From Rhodoplanes sp. (GTDB lineage Bacteria > Pseudomonadota > Alphaproteobacteria > Rhizobiales > Xanthobacteraceae), in contig NZ_JACAAX010000004.1 in assembly GCF_013377085.1 (NCBI RefSeq), forward strand, positions 1 through 64,000: a stretch of 64,000 nucleotides of DNA. The letters run 5' to 3'. The notes below the pieces were generated by a model. The model saw only the letters and a program-made list of their open reading frames with translations, did no database searches and was not told the DNA's origin. This document shows, in pieces, positions 56,074 through 63,719 of this stretch; the stretch's first letter is position 1, and every line of letters starts with the position of its first letter. Both the position numbers and the translations under genes were made by a program.

Positions 56074-58707
56074 TTACGCCGTTCGTCCGACGGGGCTCGA
56101 GGCCCCGCAGGAGGCGATGCCGTTGTCCCTGGTGTCGGCGGCGAGCCACGCGGTCGCGGCATCGGCCGGCACCGGCGTGCCGATCAGATAGCCCTGGCCG
56201 AAGTCGCAGCCGAGCATCTGCAGGCGGCGGAGCTGCACCTCGCTCTCGATCCCCTCGCCGACCACCTCCATGTCGAGACTGTGGGCGAGATTGATGATGG
56301 CGCGGGCGATCGCGGCGTTCTCGGTCTCGGTGCCGAGGTCGGCGACGAAAGAGCGGTCGATCTTGAGCACGTCGACCGGAAATCGCTTCAGGTGGGCGAG
56401 CGACGAGTAGCCGGTGCCGAAATCGTCGAGCGCGATGCGGGCGCCGGCGCGGTGCAACCGACCGAGCGCCGCCTCGATACGCGGATCCTCCTCGATCACC
56501 ACCTGCTCGGTCACCTCGACGAGGAGCCGCGACGGCGCGATGGCGGCACCGGCGAGCGAGGCCTCGACGTCGTCGGCGAAGCTGTCGGCCTTGAGCTGGT
56601 TGCCCGACATGTTGACGCCGACCCAGCCGGGATCGAACCCGTCGTCGAGCCAGGTGCGCACCTGGCGGGCCGCGGTGTCCAAGGTGAAGCGCGCCAGCCA
56701 GCTCAGCAGCCCGGCGGCCTCCAGGGCGTCGAGAAACTCGGCCGGCGGAACCAGGCCGCGATGTGGATGCGCCCAGCGGATCAGCGCCTCGAAGCCGACA
56801 TGGCGCCTGCTCCGCATGTCGACGATGGGCTGGTAGGCGAGGCGGAACTGGTGTGCGGCCATCGCCTGCCGCACCTCGTCGAGGAGCTTCAGCCGCGCGA
56901 TGGCGTCGGTCATCATGCCAGCGTCGAAGAGCGAGATCGAGCGGCGTCCGCCCGCCTTCGACCGGTAGAGGGCGACGTCGGCGTTCTTGAGAAGCTGGGC
57001 GGCGTCGCGGCCGTCGCGAGGGAATTGCGTCACGCCGATGCTGCCGCTCGGGTGGATCATATGGCCGCGATGCCGCAGCGGTTGGCTCAGCGTCTCGAGC
57101 ATGCGGCGCGCGCAGCCGGTGATCGCCGCGCTGTCGTCGATGTCGTCGAGGATGACGGCGAACTCGTCGCCTCCGAGCCGCGCCACCACGTCGCCCTCGC
57201 GGGCGCAACGGCGCAGCCGCTGGCCGACCTTCTGCAGCAGCGCGTCGCCGGCGTCGTGGCCAATCGCGTCGTTGACGTCCTTGAAGTGGTCGAGATCGAT
57301 CAGCAGCAGCGCGCCGCGCGGCGCCCGACCGGCCGAGGTCCGGCGCAGGCAGCGCGCGAGCTGCTCGTTGAAGGAGCGGCGGTTCAGCAGGCCGGTCAGC
57401 GTGTCGCGATAGGCGAGGTCGCGGATCTGCGCCTCCCTGGCCTTCTGCTCGCTGACGTCCTGCACCAGCGCCATCCAGTGCTGTGCGGCCGGGTCGATCG
57501 CGACCGAGCTCACCGAGACCGGGACGGGCGTCCCGTCCCGGCGCAGGCAGTTGCGGTGGAACGGCTTGACGTGCTCGGCCGGCGGCGCGGGGGTGCCGCG
57601 GCCGCCTTCGCGCGGATCGGGCGGGGCGAGCCGCGACCAGGTCAGCGCGCCGGCTTCCAGGTCGGCGCGCTCCCAGCCGACGATGCGCAGGAACTCGCGG
57701 TTGGCGTCGACGACAAGGTCGCCGCGGCACGTGATCACGCCGATCACCCCAGAATCCTGCAAGGCATGCAGCTTGGCGCTCATCTCGCGCATCGCCGTCT
57801 CGGACAAGACCATTGCGGTGACGTCGCGGCCGGTGCCGCGATAACCGCGGAATTGGCCGTAGTCGTCGAACACCGGCTTTCCGTTGGTCTCGAGATGGCC
57901 GAGGCTGCCGTCGTGTCGCCGCATCGCGTAGCGGAAACCGCGGAACGGTCGCCGCGCCGCGAGATCGTCGAGATGCGCCTGCCAGGCCGGATCGTCGGGA
58001 TCGGCCTCGGCCGCCTCGCACCGCGTCCGTCCGATGAAAGCGCCGCTGCCGAGGCCCGCCGGGGAGCCGAGCGACACATAGGTGAATCGGTGCTCGGGGT
58101 CGGTCTCCCACAGCCAATCGGTGGCGGTCTCGAGCAGGTCCTGCATGCGACGCTGCATCCAGGCCCGCTCGGTCTCCAGCACGGCCCGGGTGGTCAGCTC
58201 GCGGGCGAGCCGCTGGTTGGCGCTGCGCAGTTTGAGTTCGGTCGCCACCATGGCGGCGAGCTCGCGCAGGATCGCGACCTGGGCGTCGTCGAAGCGGCGC
58301 GGCGCGTGATCGATGGCGCACAGCACGCCGACATTGAACCCGTCCGGAGTCTGGATCGGCGCCCCGGCATAAAAGCGCACGCCGTTCTCGGCGAGGACCA
58401 GCGGGTTGTCGCAGAAACGCGTGTCGCCGAGTGCGTCCTCGATCACCAGCGGAGTGTCGCCGAGGATCGCATGGGCGCAGAAGGCGACGTCGCGCGTGGT
58501 CTGCTCGGTGCTTAGGCCGACGCGCGACTTGAACCACTGGCGGTCCTGGTCGACGAAGCTGATCGCCGAGATGGGCACGCCGGTCATCAGCGTCACCAGG
58601 CGGGTGATGCGGTCGAAGCACTCCTCCGGCGCGGTGTCGAGGACGGCGTAGCGCCGGAGCGCGGCGAGGCGTTCTTCCTCGTTGGGCGGGACGGCGGCAG
58701 ACTCCAT
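56074..58707 (-). CDS. GAF-PAS-GGDEF-EAL cyclic-di-GMP protein
   Basis: An 877-residue cytoplasmic signalling protein. A GAF domain covers about residues 25-170 (ISAISFVDQDRQWFKSRVGL, FCAHAIL), then two PAS domains (about 190-310 and 320-430), a GGDEF diguanylate cyclase with intact GGDEF near 511-515, and an EAL phosphodiesterase domain with FEALIRW near 638 and later DDFGTGYSSL, KIDRSF. Both catalytic motifs are complete, so it could make and break c-di-GMP. No membrane segment. The signal sensed is unknown. Monocistronic. Confidence 0.92.
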   Translation of the reverse strand: MESAAVPPNEEERLAALRRYAVLDTAPEECFDRITRLVTLMTGVPISAISFVDQDRQWFKSRVGLSTEQTTRDVAFCAHAILGDTPLVIEDALGDTRFCDNPLVLAENGVRFYAGAPIQTPDGFNVGVLCAIDHAPRRFDDAQVAILRELAAMVATELKLRSANQRLARELTTRAVLETERAWMQRRMQDLLETATDWLWETDPEHRFTYVSLGSPAGLGSGAFIGRTRCEAAEADPDDPAWQAHLDDLAARRPFRGFRYAMRRHDGSLGHLETNGKPVFDDYGQFRGYRGTGRDVTAMVLSETAMREMSAKLHALQDSGVIGVITCRGDLVVDANREFLRIVGWERADLEAGALTWSRLAPPDPREGGRGTPAPPAEHVKPFHRNCLRRDGTPVPVSVSSVAIDPAAQHWMALVQDVSEQKAREAQIRDLAYRDTLTGLLNRRSFNEQLARCLRRTSAGRAPRGALLLIDLDHFKDVNDAIGHDAGDALLQKVGQRLRRCAREGDVVARLGGDEFAVILDDIDDSAAITGCARRMLETLSQPLRHRGHMIHPSGSIGVTQFPRDGRDAAQLLKNADVALYRSKAGGRRSISLFDAGMMTDAIARLKLLDEVRQAMAAHQFRLAYQPIVDMRSRRHVGFEALIRWAHPHRGLVPPAEFLDALEAAGLLSWLARFTLDTAARQVRTWLDDGFDPGWVGVNMSGNQLKADSFADDVEASLAGAAIAPSRLLVEVTEQVVIEEDPRIEAALGRLHRAGARIALDDFGTGYSSLAHLKRFPVDVLKIDRSFVADLGTETENAAIARAIINLAHSLDMEVVGEGIESEVQLRRLQMLGCDFGQGYLIGTPVPADAATAWLAADTRDNGIASCGASSPVGRTA

Positions 58708-59020
58708 CGACGCAGACCCTCGATCCTGATCCGCTCACGGCGGTGTCGATGACGGGGGCGGTGCCGGGCACGCCCGACGGACAGGCGCTCGACGATTGCG
58801 CGTGGCGTCGCTTGTCGCATCCCGGCCCATGAACCCCGGTCCCTCGTCCCGTCATGGGCTAATCCGATCTGGCTGTCCTAATGGAGCCCGGTTAAGACAC
58901 GGTGAGGGCTCAGCCTGTGCGTGTGGCCTCGGCTTGTCGTGGTTAACGGACTCGCCTGCGGGGCGGCCGCCGTCGAGGCGTCGGCCCGCCGGGATGGTTT
59001 CGGTTTGGTCGGTCGGGCTA
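58708..59020. other. Intergenic region without recognised gene
   Basis: This 313-base stretch lies upstream of the GGDEF-EAL gene and downstream of the PsiF-like gene, both on the minus strand. It should hold the promoter for the former. I see no coding sequence, repeat of the families described, or clear promoter boxes. Confidence 0.5.
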
Positions 59021-59398
59021 TCAGGGCGTCGTCGTCATGCACGACGTCATGAAGCTGCGTCGGGCCGAGGCCCGCAGCCCCTTGGCATCGGCCTCCTTCC
59101 AGCAGGTGGCGTGCTTCTCGGGATTCTGGACACGCCAGCACGGGCCGCCCTGGCCGGTCACGCACGGGCCGCCGGCCTGCCGCCAGCCCGGCCCCCGACC
59201 GTATCCGTAGCCCGGGCCATATCCGGAGCCGCGGCCCCATCCGGAGCCCGGGCCATAGCCGCCGCCGCGGGCGCAGCCCTGGGCCCATCCGCAGCCCTGG
59301 CCCTGGCCGGATCCCGGGCCGTAGCCTTGTGCCCCGGCCGTCATCGTGCCGGCGGCCAAAAGGGCGATCGCGACGACGAGCGAACGAGCGGGTACCAT
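59021..59398 (-). CDS. Secreted Gly-rich protein with PsiF-like repeat
   Basis: A 125-residue exported protein. Residues 1-23 are a signal peptide (ARSLVVAIALLAAGTMTAGA). Residues 24-75 are rich in Gly, Tyr, Pro and Ser (GYGPGSG, GYGPGYGYGRGP). The C-terminal part CWKEADAKGLRASARRSFMTSCM matches the Cys...Lys-x-Leu-x-x-x-Ala-Arg-x-x-Phe-Met-x-x-Cys pattern of PsiF repeats (22 residues; listed here by its key residues). The ribosome site AAGGAGG is perfect. Divergent from the PepSY operon, and the 39-bp operator lies between. Confidence 0.8.
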   Translation of the reverse strand: MVPARSLVVAIALLAAGTMTAGAQGYGPGSGQGQGCGWAQGCARGGGYGPGSGWGRGSGYGPGYGYGRGPGWRQAGGPCVTGQGGPCWRVQNPEKHATCWKEADAKGLRASARRSFMTSCMTTTP

Positions 59399-59462
59399 GT
59401 CGACCTCCTTCGGTCTGTCGGGGGAAAGCGTCCCGATCGACCGACAGCGTCGCACACGGCCC

Positions 59463-59501
59463 CTGATTTCGATCTGACGGGATCCGTCAGGTGTCCGTCA
59501 G
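59463..59501. promoter_or_regulatory. Four-box operator, site I (PsiF/PepSY-TCS promoter)
   Basis: Boxes CTGAT (59463), CTGAC (59474), GTCAG (59486) and GTCAG (59497) have spacings N6, N7, N6. The two halves are direct repeats of 11-base period, inverted to each other. Site II at 61955 has exactly the same layout. Direct repeats of 11 bases are typical of OmpR-family response-regulator sites, so the regulator encoded at 59914 is the likely ligand. Confidence 0.65.
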
Positions 59502-59524
59502 CGCGACGCAACGAGAATGCGACG

Positions 59525-59914
59525 ATGACGATCCACCGCCGAACCCTGGTTTTCGCCGGCCTGGCGCTTTTCGCCGGCGCGCTTCCGGTTCTCGCTCAGC
59601 GGGGCGACGGGCCGCCGCCATGGGCCGGTCCGCCCGGGGGCGGGGGTGGCCGCGGCGAAGGCCGCGGCTGGCGGCGACGCCACCGCGGCGACCACGACTG
59701 CGCTCTGCGGGCTCTGGCGGAAGGCCGCGCCAAGCCGCTGTCGGAGATTCTCCCCATCGTCGAGAAGGATCTCGGCGGCCAGGCCATCGACGTCGAGCTG
59801 GAGCACTGCCAGGGCCGCATCGTCTACGAGGTCAAGCTGCTGCGTCCCGACGGCCGCCTGGTCGAAGCCGTGGTCGACGCCATGACGGGCAAGCGCATCG
59901 AGGACAGCGACTGA
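59525..59914 (+). CDS. Periplasmic PepSY-domain protein
   Basis: A 129-residue exported protein. A signal peptide (RRTLVFAGLALFAGALPVLA, cleavage near residue 24) is followed by a Gly/Arg-rich linker and a single PepSY-like domain (ALRALAEGRAKPLSEILPIVE and VYEVKLLRPDGRLVEAVVDA, with GKRIE at the end). PepSY proteins next to two-component systems are often periplasmic modulators of the sensor. Its stop overlaps the start of the response-regulator gene (TGATG). Confidence 0.83.
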   Translation: MTIHRRTLVFAGLALFAGALPVLAQRGDGPPPWAGPPGGGGGRGEGRGWRRRHRGDHDCALRALAEGRAKPLSEILPIVEKDLGGQAIDVELEHCQGRIVYEVKLLRPDGRLVEAVVDAMTGKRIEDSD

Positions 59915-60579
59915 TGCGCATCCTGGTGGTCGAGGACGAGCCGCGGATCGCCCGCGATGTCGCCGCGGCGCTGTCGGCCGCCGGCGGCGTCGTCGACGTG
60001 GTCGGCGACGGCGAGGAGGCGTGGTTCAAGGGCGACACCGAAGACTACGCCGTCATCGTGCTCGATCTCGGCCTGCCCGGGCTCGACGGCCTCGCGGTGC
60101 TCAAGCGCTGGCGCAACAACGCGCGCCAGATGCCGGTCCTCGTCCTCACCGCCCGCGGCACCTGGGCCGAGCGGGTCGAGGGCATCGACGCGGGCGCCGA
60201 CGACTATCTGCCGAAGCCGTTCCGCATGGAGGAGCTGGTCGCCCGCGTGCGCGCCCTGATCCGCCGCTCCGCTGGGATCGGCTCCGCCTCGATCGAGGCC
60301 GGGCCGCTGACGGTCGATCCGCGCGACATGCGGGTTCTTTTGCGCGGCGTACCCGTCAGCCTCTCGCCGCTGGAGTACCGGCTGGTCGCCTATCTGGCGC
60401 TCCACAAGGATCGCGTGGTGCCGGCGCACGAGCTGATCGATCAGCTCTACGGCACCGACGACGCCCGCGACGCCAATGCGCTCGAAGCCCTGGTGACCCG
60501 GCTGCGCCGAAAGCTCGGCGCCGACGTGATCGAGACGCGGCGCGGCTTCGGCTACCGGGTGGCGGAGCCGAAGCCGTGA
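59914..60579 (+). CDS. OmpR-family response regulator
   Basis: A 221-residue response regulator. The receiver domain has acidic residues in VVEDEPR, phospho-acceptor Asp51 (IVLDLGLPG), Thr79 (VLTAR) and Lys101 (LPKPF). The C-terminal winged-helix (residues ~125-218) ends TRRGFGYRV. It is coupled to both neighbours (TGATG before, GTGA after). Probable targets are the two four-box operators at 59463 and 61955. Confidence 0.94.
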   Translation: MRILVVEDEPRIARDVAAALSAAGGVVDVVGDGEEAWFKGDTEDYAVIVLDLGLPGLDGLAVLKRWRNNARQMPVLVLTARGTWAERVEGIDAGADDYLPKPFRMEELVARVRALIRRSAGIGSASIEAGPLTVDPRDMRVLLRGVPVSLSPLEYRLVAYLALHKDRVVPAHELIDQLYGTDDARDANALEALVTRLRRKLGADVIETRRGFGYRVAEPKP

Positions 60580-61928
60580 TCGCCGGCTCGCTCCGGCTGC
60601 GCCTCCTGCTGGCCGGGGCGGTGTCGATCCTGATCGCGCTCGGGGTCGCGGCCTTCGGGCTCTCGGTGCTGTTCGAGCGTCATGTCGAGCGGCGGATGGC
60701 GGACGACCTGGTGGTGGTGCTCGACCGCCTGCTGGCCGGGCTCGACCGCGACGCCGAGGGGAAGCTCACCGTCGCCGACACGCCCGACGACCCCCGGTTC
60801 GAGCGGCCGCTCTCCGGCCTCTTCTGGCAGGTGACGACCGAGCCGCGCGGCCTGGTCGACCGCTCGCGCTCGCTGTGGGACACCGAGCTGGCGCTGCCCG
60901 ACGACGAGCTGTCCGAGGGGGCTCTGCACCAGCACCACATCGACGGGCCCGGCGGCTCGACGCTGCTGGCGGTCGAGCGGCGGGTGGTGCTGCCGGCCCG
61001 GCTCGGCGGCGGCCCGGTTCGGCTGGTGGTGGCGCGCGATCTTTCCGACATCACCGCGGCGACCCGTGACTTCACCGGCGAGCTGCTGCCCTTTGTCGGG
61101 CTGGTCGCCTTCCTGCTGGTGATCGCCTCGGCCGTTCAGGTGCGGGTCGGCCTGGCGCCGCTCGCCGCCGTGCGGGCCCGCCTCGCCGCCATCCGCTCCG
61201 GCGAAGCCGAGCGCCTCGGCACGGCGTTTCCGGACGAGGTGCAGCCGCTCGCCGCCGAGGTCGACGCTCTGCTCGCCTCGCGCGACCGACAGGTCGAGAC
61301 GGCGCGGGCGCGCGCCTCCGATCTCGCGCACGGGCTGAAGACGCCCCTGCAGGTGCTCTCCGGCGACATCGACCGGCTGAAGCAGAGGGGCGAGACCGAG
61401 ATCGCGGCCGATCTCGCCGGCCTCGGCGAGACCATGCGACGACATGTCGAGCGCGAGCTCGCACGGGCCCGGCGCAACGCCGTGGCGGGGAGCGCCGCCG
61501 CCGCCATTGCCGAGGTGGCGGGGCGGGTCGTCAAGGTGGTCGGCCGTACCCCGGCCGGCGATGCGCTCGACTGGGAGATGGCGATCGACGCGCGCCTCAA
61601 GGTACGCATCGCCCCGGATGATCTCGCCGAGATTCTCGGCAACCTGCTCGACAATGCCGCCCGCCACGCCCGCGAGCGCGTCGCCGTCAGCGCCGAGGTG
61701 GACGGGCGCGAGGTGATCATCCGGGTGGTCGACGACGGTCCCGGCATTCCGCCCGAGCTGGTGCCGCAGGCGCTCCGCCGCGGTGGCCGCATCGACACCG
61801 GACCGGGAACCGGCCTCGGCCTCGCCATCGCCAGCGACATCGCCGAGGCCTGGGACGGCGCGCTGCGGCTCGGCCCGACCGAGCCGGGCCGGATGACGGC
61901 CGCCGTCCATCTGCACCGCGCGCCGTGA
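60576..61928 (+). CDS. Sensor histidine kinase
   Basis: A 450-residue membrane kinase. Two membrane helices (about residues 8-33 and 168-188) enclose a ~135-residue periplasmic sensor region. The phosphorylated His252 is in LAHGLKTPLQVL; the ATPase domain has NLLDNAARHA, DDGPGIPP and GTGLGLAI. It starts with GTG overlapping the stop of the response-regulator gene. The periplasmic domain, next to a periplasmic PepSY protein, suggests an envelope or metal signal; that is inference. Confidence 0.93.
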   Translation: MIAGSLRLRLLLAGAVSILIALGVAAFGLSVLFERHVERRMADDLVVVLDRLLAGLDRDAEGKLTVADTPDDPRFERPLSGLFWQVTTEPRGLVDRSRSLWDTELALPDDELSEGALHQHHIDGPGGSTLLAVERRVVLPARLGGGPVRLVVARDLSDITAATRDFTGELLPFVGLVAFLLVIASAVQVRVGLAPLAAVRARLAAIRSGEAERLGTAFPDEVQPLAAEVDALLASRDRQVETARARASDLAHGLKTPLQVLSGDIDRLKQRGETEIAADLAGLGETMRRHVERELARARRNAVAGSAAAAIAEVAGRVVKVVGRTPAGDALDWEMAIDARLKVRIAPDDLAEILGNLLDNAARHARERVAVSAEVDGREVIIRVVDDGPGIPPELVPQALRRGGRIDTGPGTGLGLAIASDIAEAWDGALRLGPTEPGRMTAAVHLHRAP

Positions 61929-61954
61929 GGGTGTTCAGCCGGCCCCCGGCCACC

Positions 61955-61993
61955 CTGACGAAAGCCTGACGGCGGTGGTCAGATCCGCGTCAG
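61955..61993. promoter_or_regulatory. Four-box operator, site II (cytochrome b561 promoter)
   Basis: Boxes CTGAC (61955), CTGAC (61966), GTCAG (61978) and GTCAG (61989) have spacings N6, N7, N6, identical in layout to site I. It lies between the sensor kinase and the cytochrome b561 gene, 62 bases before the ATG, so the cytochrome genes can have their own regulated promoter. Confidence 0.68.
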
Positions 61994-62055
61994 CGGCCGC
62001 GTGCGAAAAACCGGCATCGATTCACAATCCGGTTCGAGCACCCGAGATCATCGCC

Positions 62056-62601
62056 ATGACCAAGCTTCGTTACGATCCTCTCACCCAGATCATTCATTGG
62101 CTCACCCTGATCGGCGTCGCCGGCGCCATTGCCAGCGGGCAGATCATGGAGGAAGTCGCCCGCGGGCCGGCCAAGGCTCAGCTCATCTCGTTCCACATGT
62201 CGCTCGGCGTGCTGGTGCTCGCCCTCACGCTGCTGCGCCTGTCGTGGCGGCTGGTGACGCCGCAGCCGGAGCCGATCCCAGGCTCGCCGCTGGTGCAACT
62301 CGCCGCCCGCGCCATGCACCTCGCGCTCTATGCGGCGCTGGTCGCCGTGCCGGTCGCCGGCATGCTGATGGTGTGGGCCAAGGGCCGCTCGGTCGGCTTC
62401 TTCGGCTTCTTCACCCTGCCGCCGCTGATCAGCCCGGACCGCGGGCTGGCCGAGACGCTGGAGGATGTGCACGCCTTCGCCGCCAATCTGATCATGATCC
62501 TGGCCGGCGTGCACGCGGCCGCAGCGATCGTCCACCACCTCGTCTTGAAGGACGGCGCCATCGCCCGGATGCTGCCGTTCGGCGAGCCGCGGCACGGTTG
62601 A
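62056..62601 (+). CDS. Cytochrome b561 family protein
   Basis: A 181-residue di-heme b-type membrane cytochrome with four helices. Candidate heme ligands are His14 (QIIHWLT), His47 (LISFHMSLG), and histidines in DVHAFAANL and GVHAAAAIVHH. Members of this family pass electrons between the quinone pool and periplasmic cytochromes. It heads the group with SHP and diheme cytochrome c, the known three-gene set of purple bacteria and Shewanella. Confidence 0.92.
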   Translation: MTKLRYDPLTQIIHWLTLIGVAGAIASGQIMEEVARGPAKAQLISFHMSLGVLVLALTLLRLSWRLVTPQPEPIPGSPLVQLAARAMHLALYAALVAVPVAGMLMVWAKGRSVGFFGFFTLPPLISPDRGLAETLEDVHAFAANLIMILAGVHAAAAIVHHLVLKDGAIARMLPFGEPRHG

Positions 62602-62661
62602 GCCGGGCCGCCACGGCGGCCTTCCGCAAGCACGACCTTCCGCAAGCAAGAGAGATCGATC

Positions 62662-63099
62662 ATGGCCCTCGTCGTCAGCCGGCTCGCGCAGCCGGCCGTG
62701 CCCCTGCTGTTCGCCGCGGCCCTCGTCTCCGCGGCGCAGGCCGAGCCCGGCCCGGCGCAGCGCGCCGTGCTGGCCCAGCAGGTCGAGGCGGCGCGCGCCG
62801 TCGCCCCGGGCTTCGCGCCCTCCGCCGAACGCGGCCGCACGTTGTTCATGAGCAGCCCAGCGGCCGGCAAGCCCGACACGCCGTCCTGCACGTCGTGCCA
62901 CACCACGAATTTGAGCCGGGCCGGGCAGAGCCGCGCCGGTAAGGCGATCGAGCCGATGGCGCCGTCCGTGGTGCCGACCCGGCTGTCGGATTCCGCGACA
63001 GTCGAAAAATGGTTCCGGCGCAATTGTCCCGACGTGCTCGGGCGCGACTGCAGCGTGGCCGAGAAGGCGGACCTGCTCGCCTTTCTGATCGGTCTGTGA
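62662..63099 (+). CDS. Sphaeroides heme protein (SHP)-like cytochrome c (DUF1924)
   Basis: A 145-residue exported monoheme cytochrome. The signal peptide ends near AQA (residue 27). The heme site is CTSCH (Cys76, Cys79, His80). In Rhodobacter SHP a rare Asn is the sixth heme ligand and is released on oxygen or NO binding; here Asn121 in RRNCPD is at the right distance, followed by Cys122 and Cys130 that could form the conserved disulfide. Function of SHP is not settled; it accepts electrons from the diheme cytochrome. Confidence 0.88.
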   Translation: MALVVSRLAQPAVPLLFAAALVSAAQAEPGPAQRAVLAQQVEAARAVAPGFAPSAERGRTLFMSSPAAGKPDTPSCTSCHTTNLSRAGQSRAGKAIEPMAPSVVPTRLSDSATVEKWFRRNCPDVLGRDCSVAEKADLLAFLIGL

Positions 63100-63107
63100 G
63101 GGCCACG

Positions 63108-63620
63108 ATGGACACGACGAACCGAACGATGCGCTTTCTGCGTGGTGCCGTGCTGGTGGGTGCGCCGCTCGCCGTCCTGGTGGCGATCGCGAGCCCGCTG
63201 GTCGCCGACGGCGTCCGGCTCGAGCCGGTCCGGGATTCCGTGGTGGCGAAGGAGTGCAGCGCCTGCCACATGCTGTATCCGGCCGGGCTGTTGCCGGCGC
63301 GCTCGTGGCGCGGCATGACCTCGACGCTCGCCGATCACTTCGGCGACAATGCCGCCCTGGACGACCCGACCGCCGCGCGGATCGCGGCCTATCTGGCCGC
63401 CAATGCGGCCGATGCCGCCGCACGGAACCGCAAGATGATGCGGGGCCTCGCCGCCGACGTCACGCCGGCGCGGATCACCGAGCTGCCGTGGTGGACGCGC
63501 AAGCACGAGCGCAAGGACCGCGTCGCGCCGGCGACGCTCGCGCGCAAGGGCGCCAAGTTCAAGGGCGACTGCAAGGCGTGCCACGACGACGCCGAGCGCG
63601 GCCTGTTCGACGACGACTGA
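63108..63620 (+). CDS. Diheme cytochrome c (DHC type)
   Basis: A 170-residue exported cytochrome with two heme motifs, CSACH (Cys50, Cys53, His54) and CKACH (Cys155, Cys158, His159), and an N-terminal signal or anchor (residues 10-33). It corresponds to the DHC that donates electrons to SHP in Rhodobacter sphaeroides. It lies 8 bases after the SHP gene. Confidence 0.9.
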   Translation: MDTTNRTMRFLRGAVLVGAPLAVLVAIASPLVADGVRLEPVRDSVVAKECSACHMLYPAGLLPARSWRGMTSTLADHFGDNAALDDPTAARIAAYLAANAADAAARNRKMMRGLAADVTPARITELPWWTRKHERKDRVAPATLARKGAKFKGDCKACHDDAERGLFDDD

Positions 63621-63691
63621 CCAGTCACGCCTAGGCTGCCGCGGTGATCGGGCAGGCCCGGATACCGTTCGGGCCGGCCGTGTCCTAGTGT

Positions 63692-63711
63692 CCCGTGACG
63701 ACCGTCACGGG
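63692..63711. promoter_or_regulatory. Palindrome before the multicopper oxidase gene
   Basis: CCCGTGAC and GTCACGGG are separated by four bases and end 8 bases before the ATG at 63720. It may be an operator or a hairpin covering the ribosome site. Confidence 0.4.
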
Positions 63712-63719
63712 AGCGCGCC

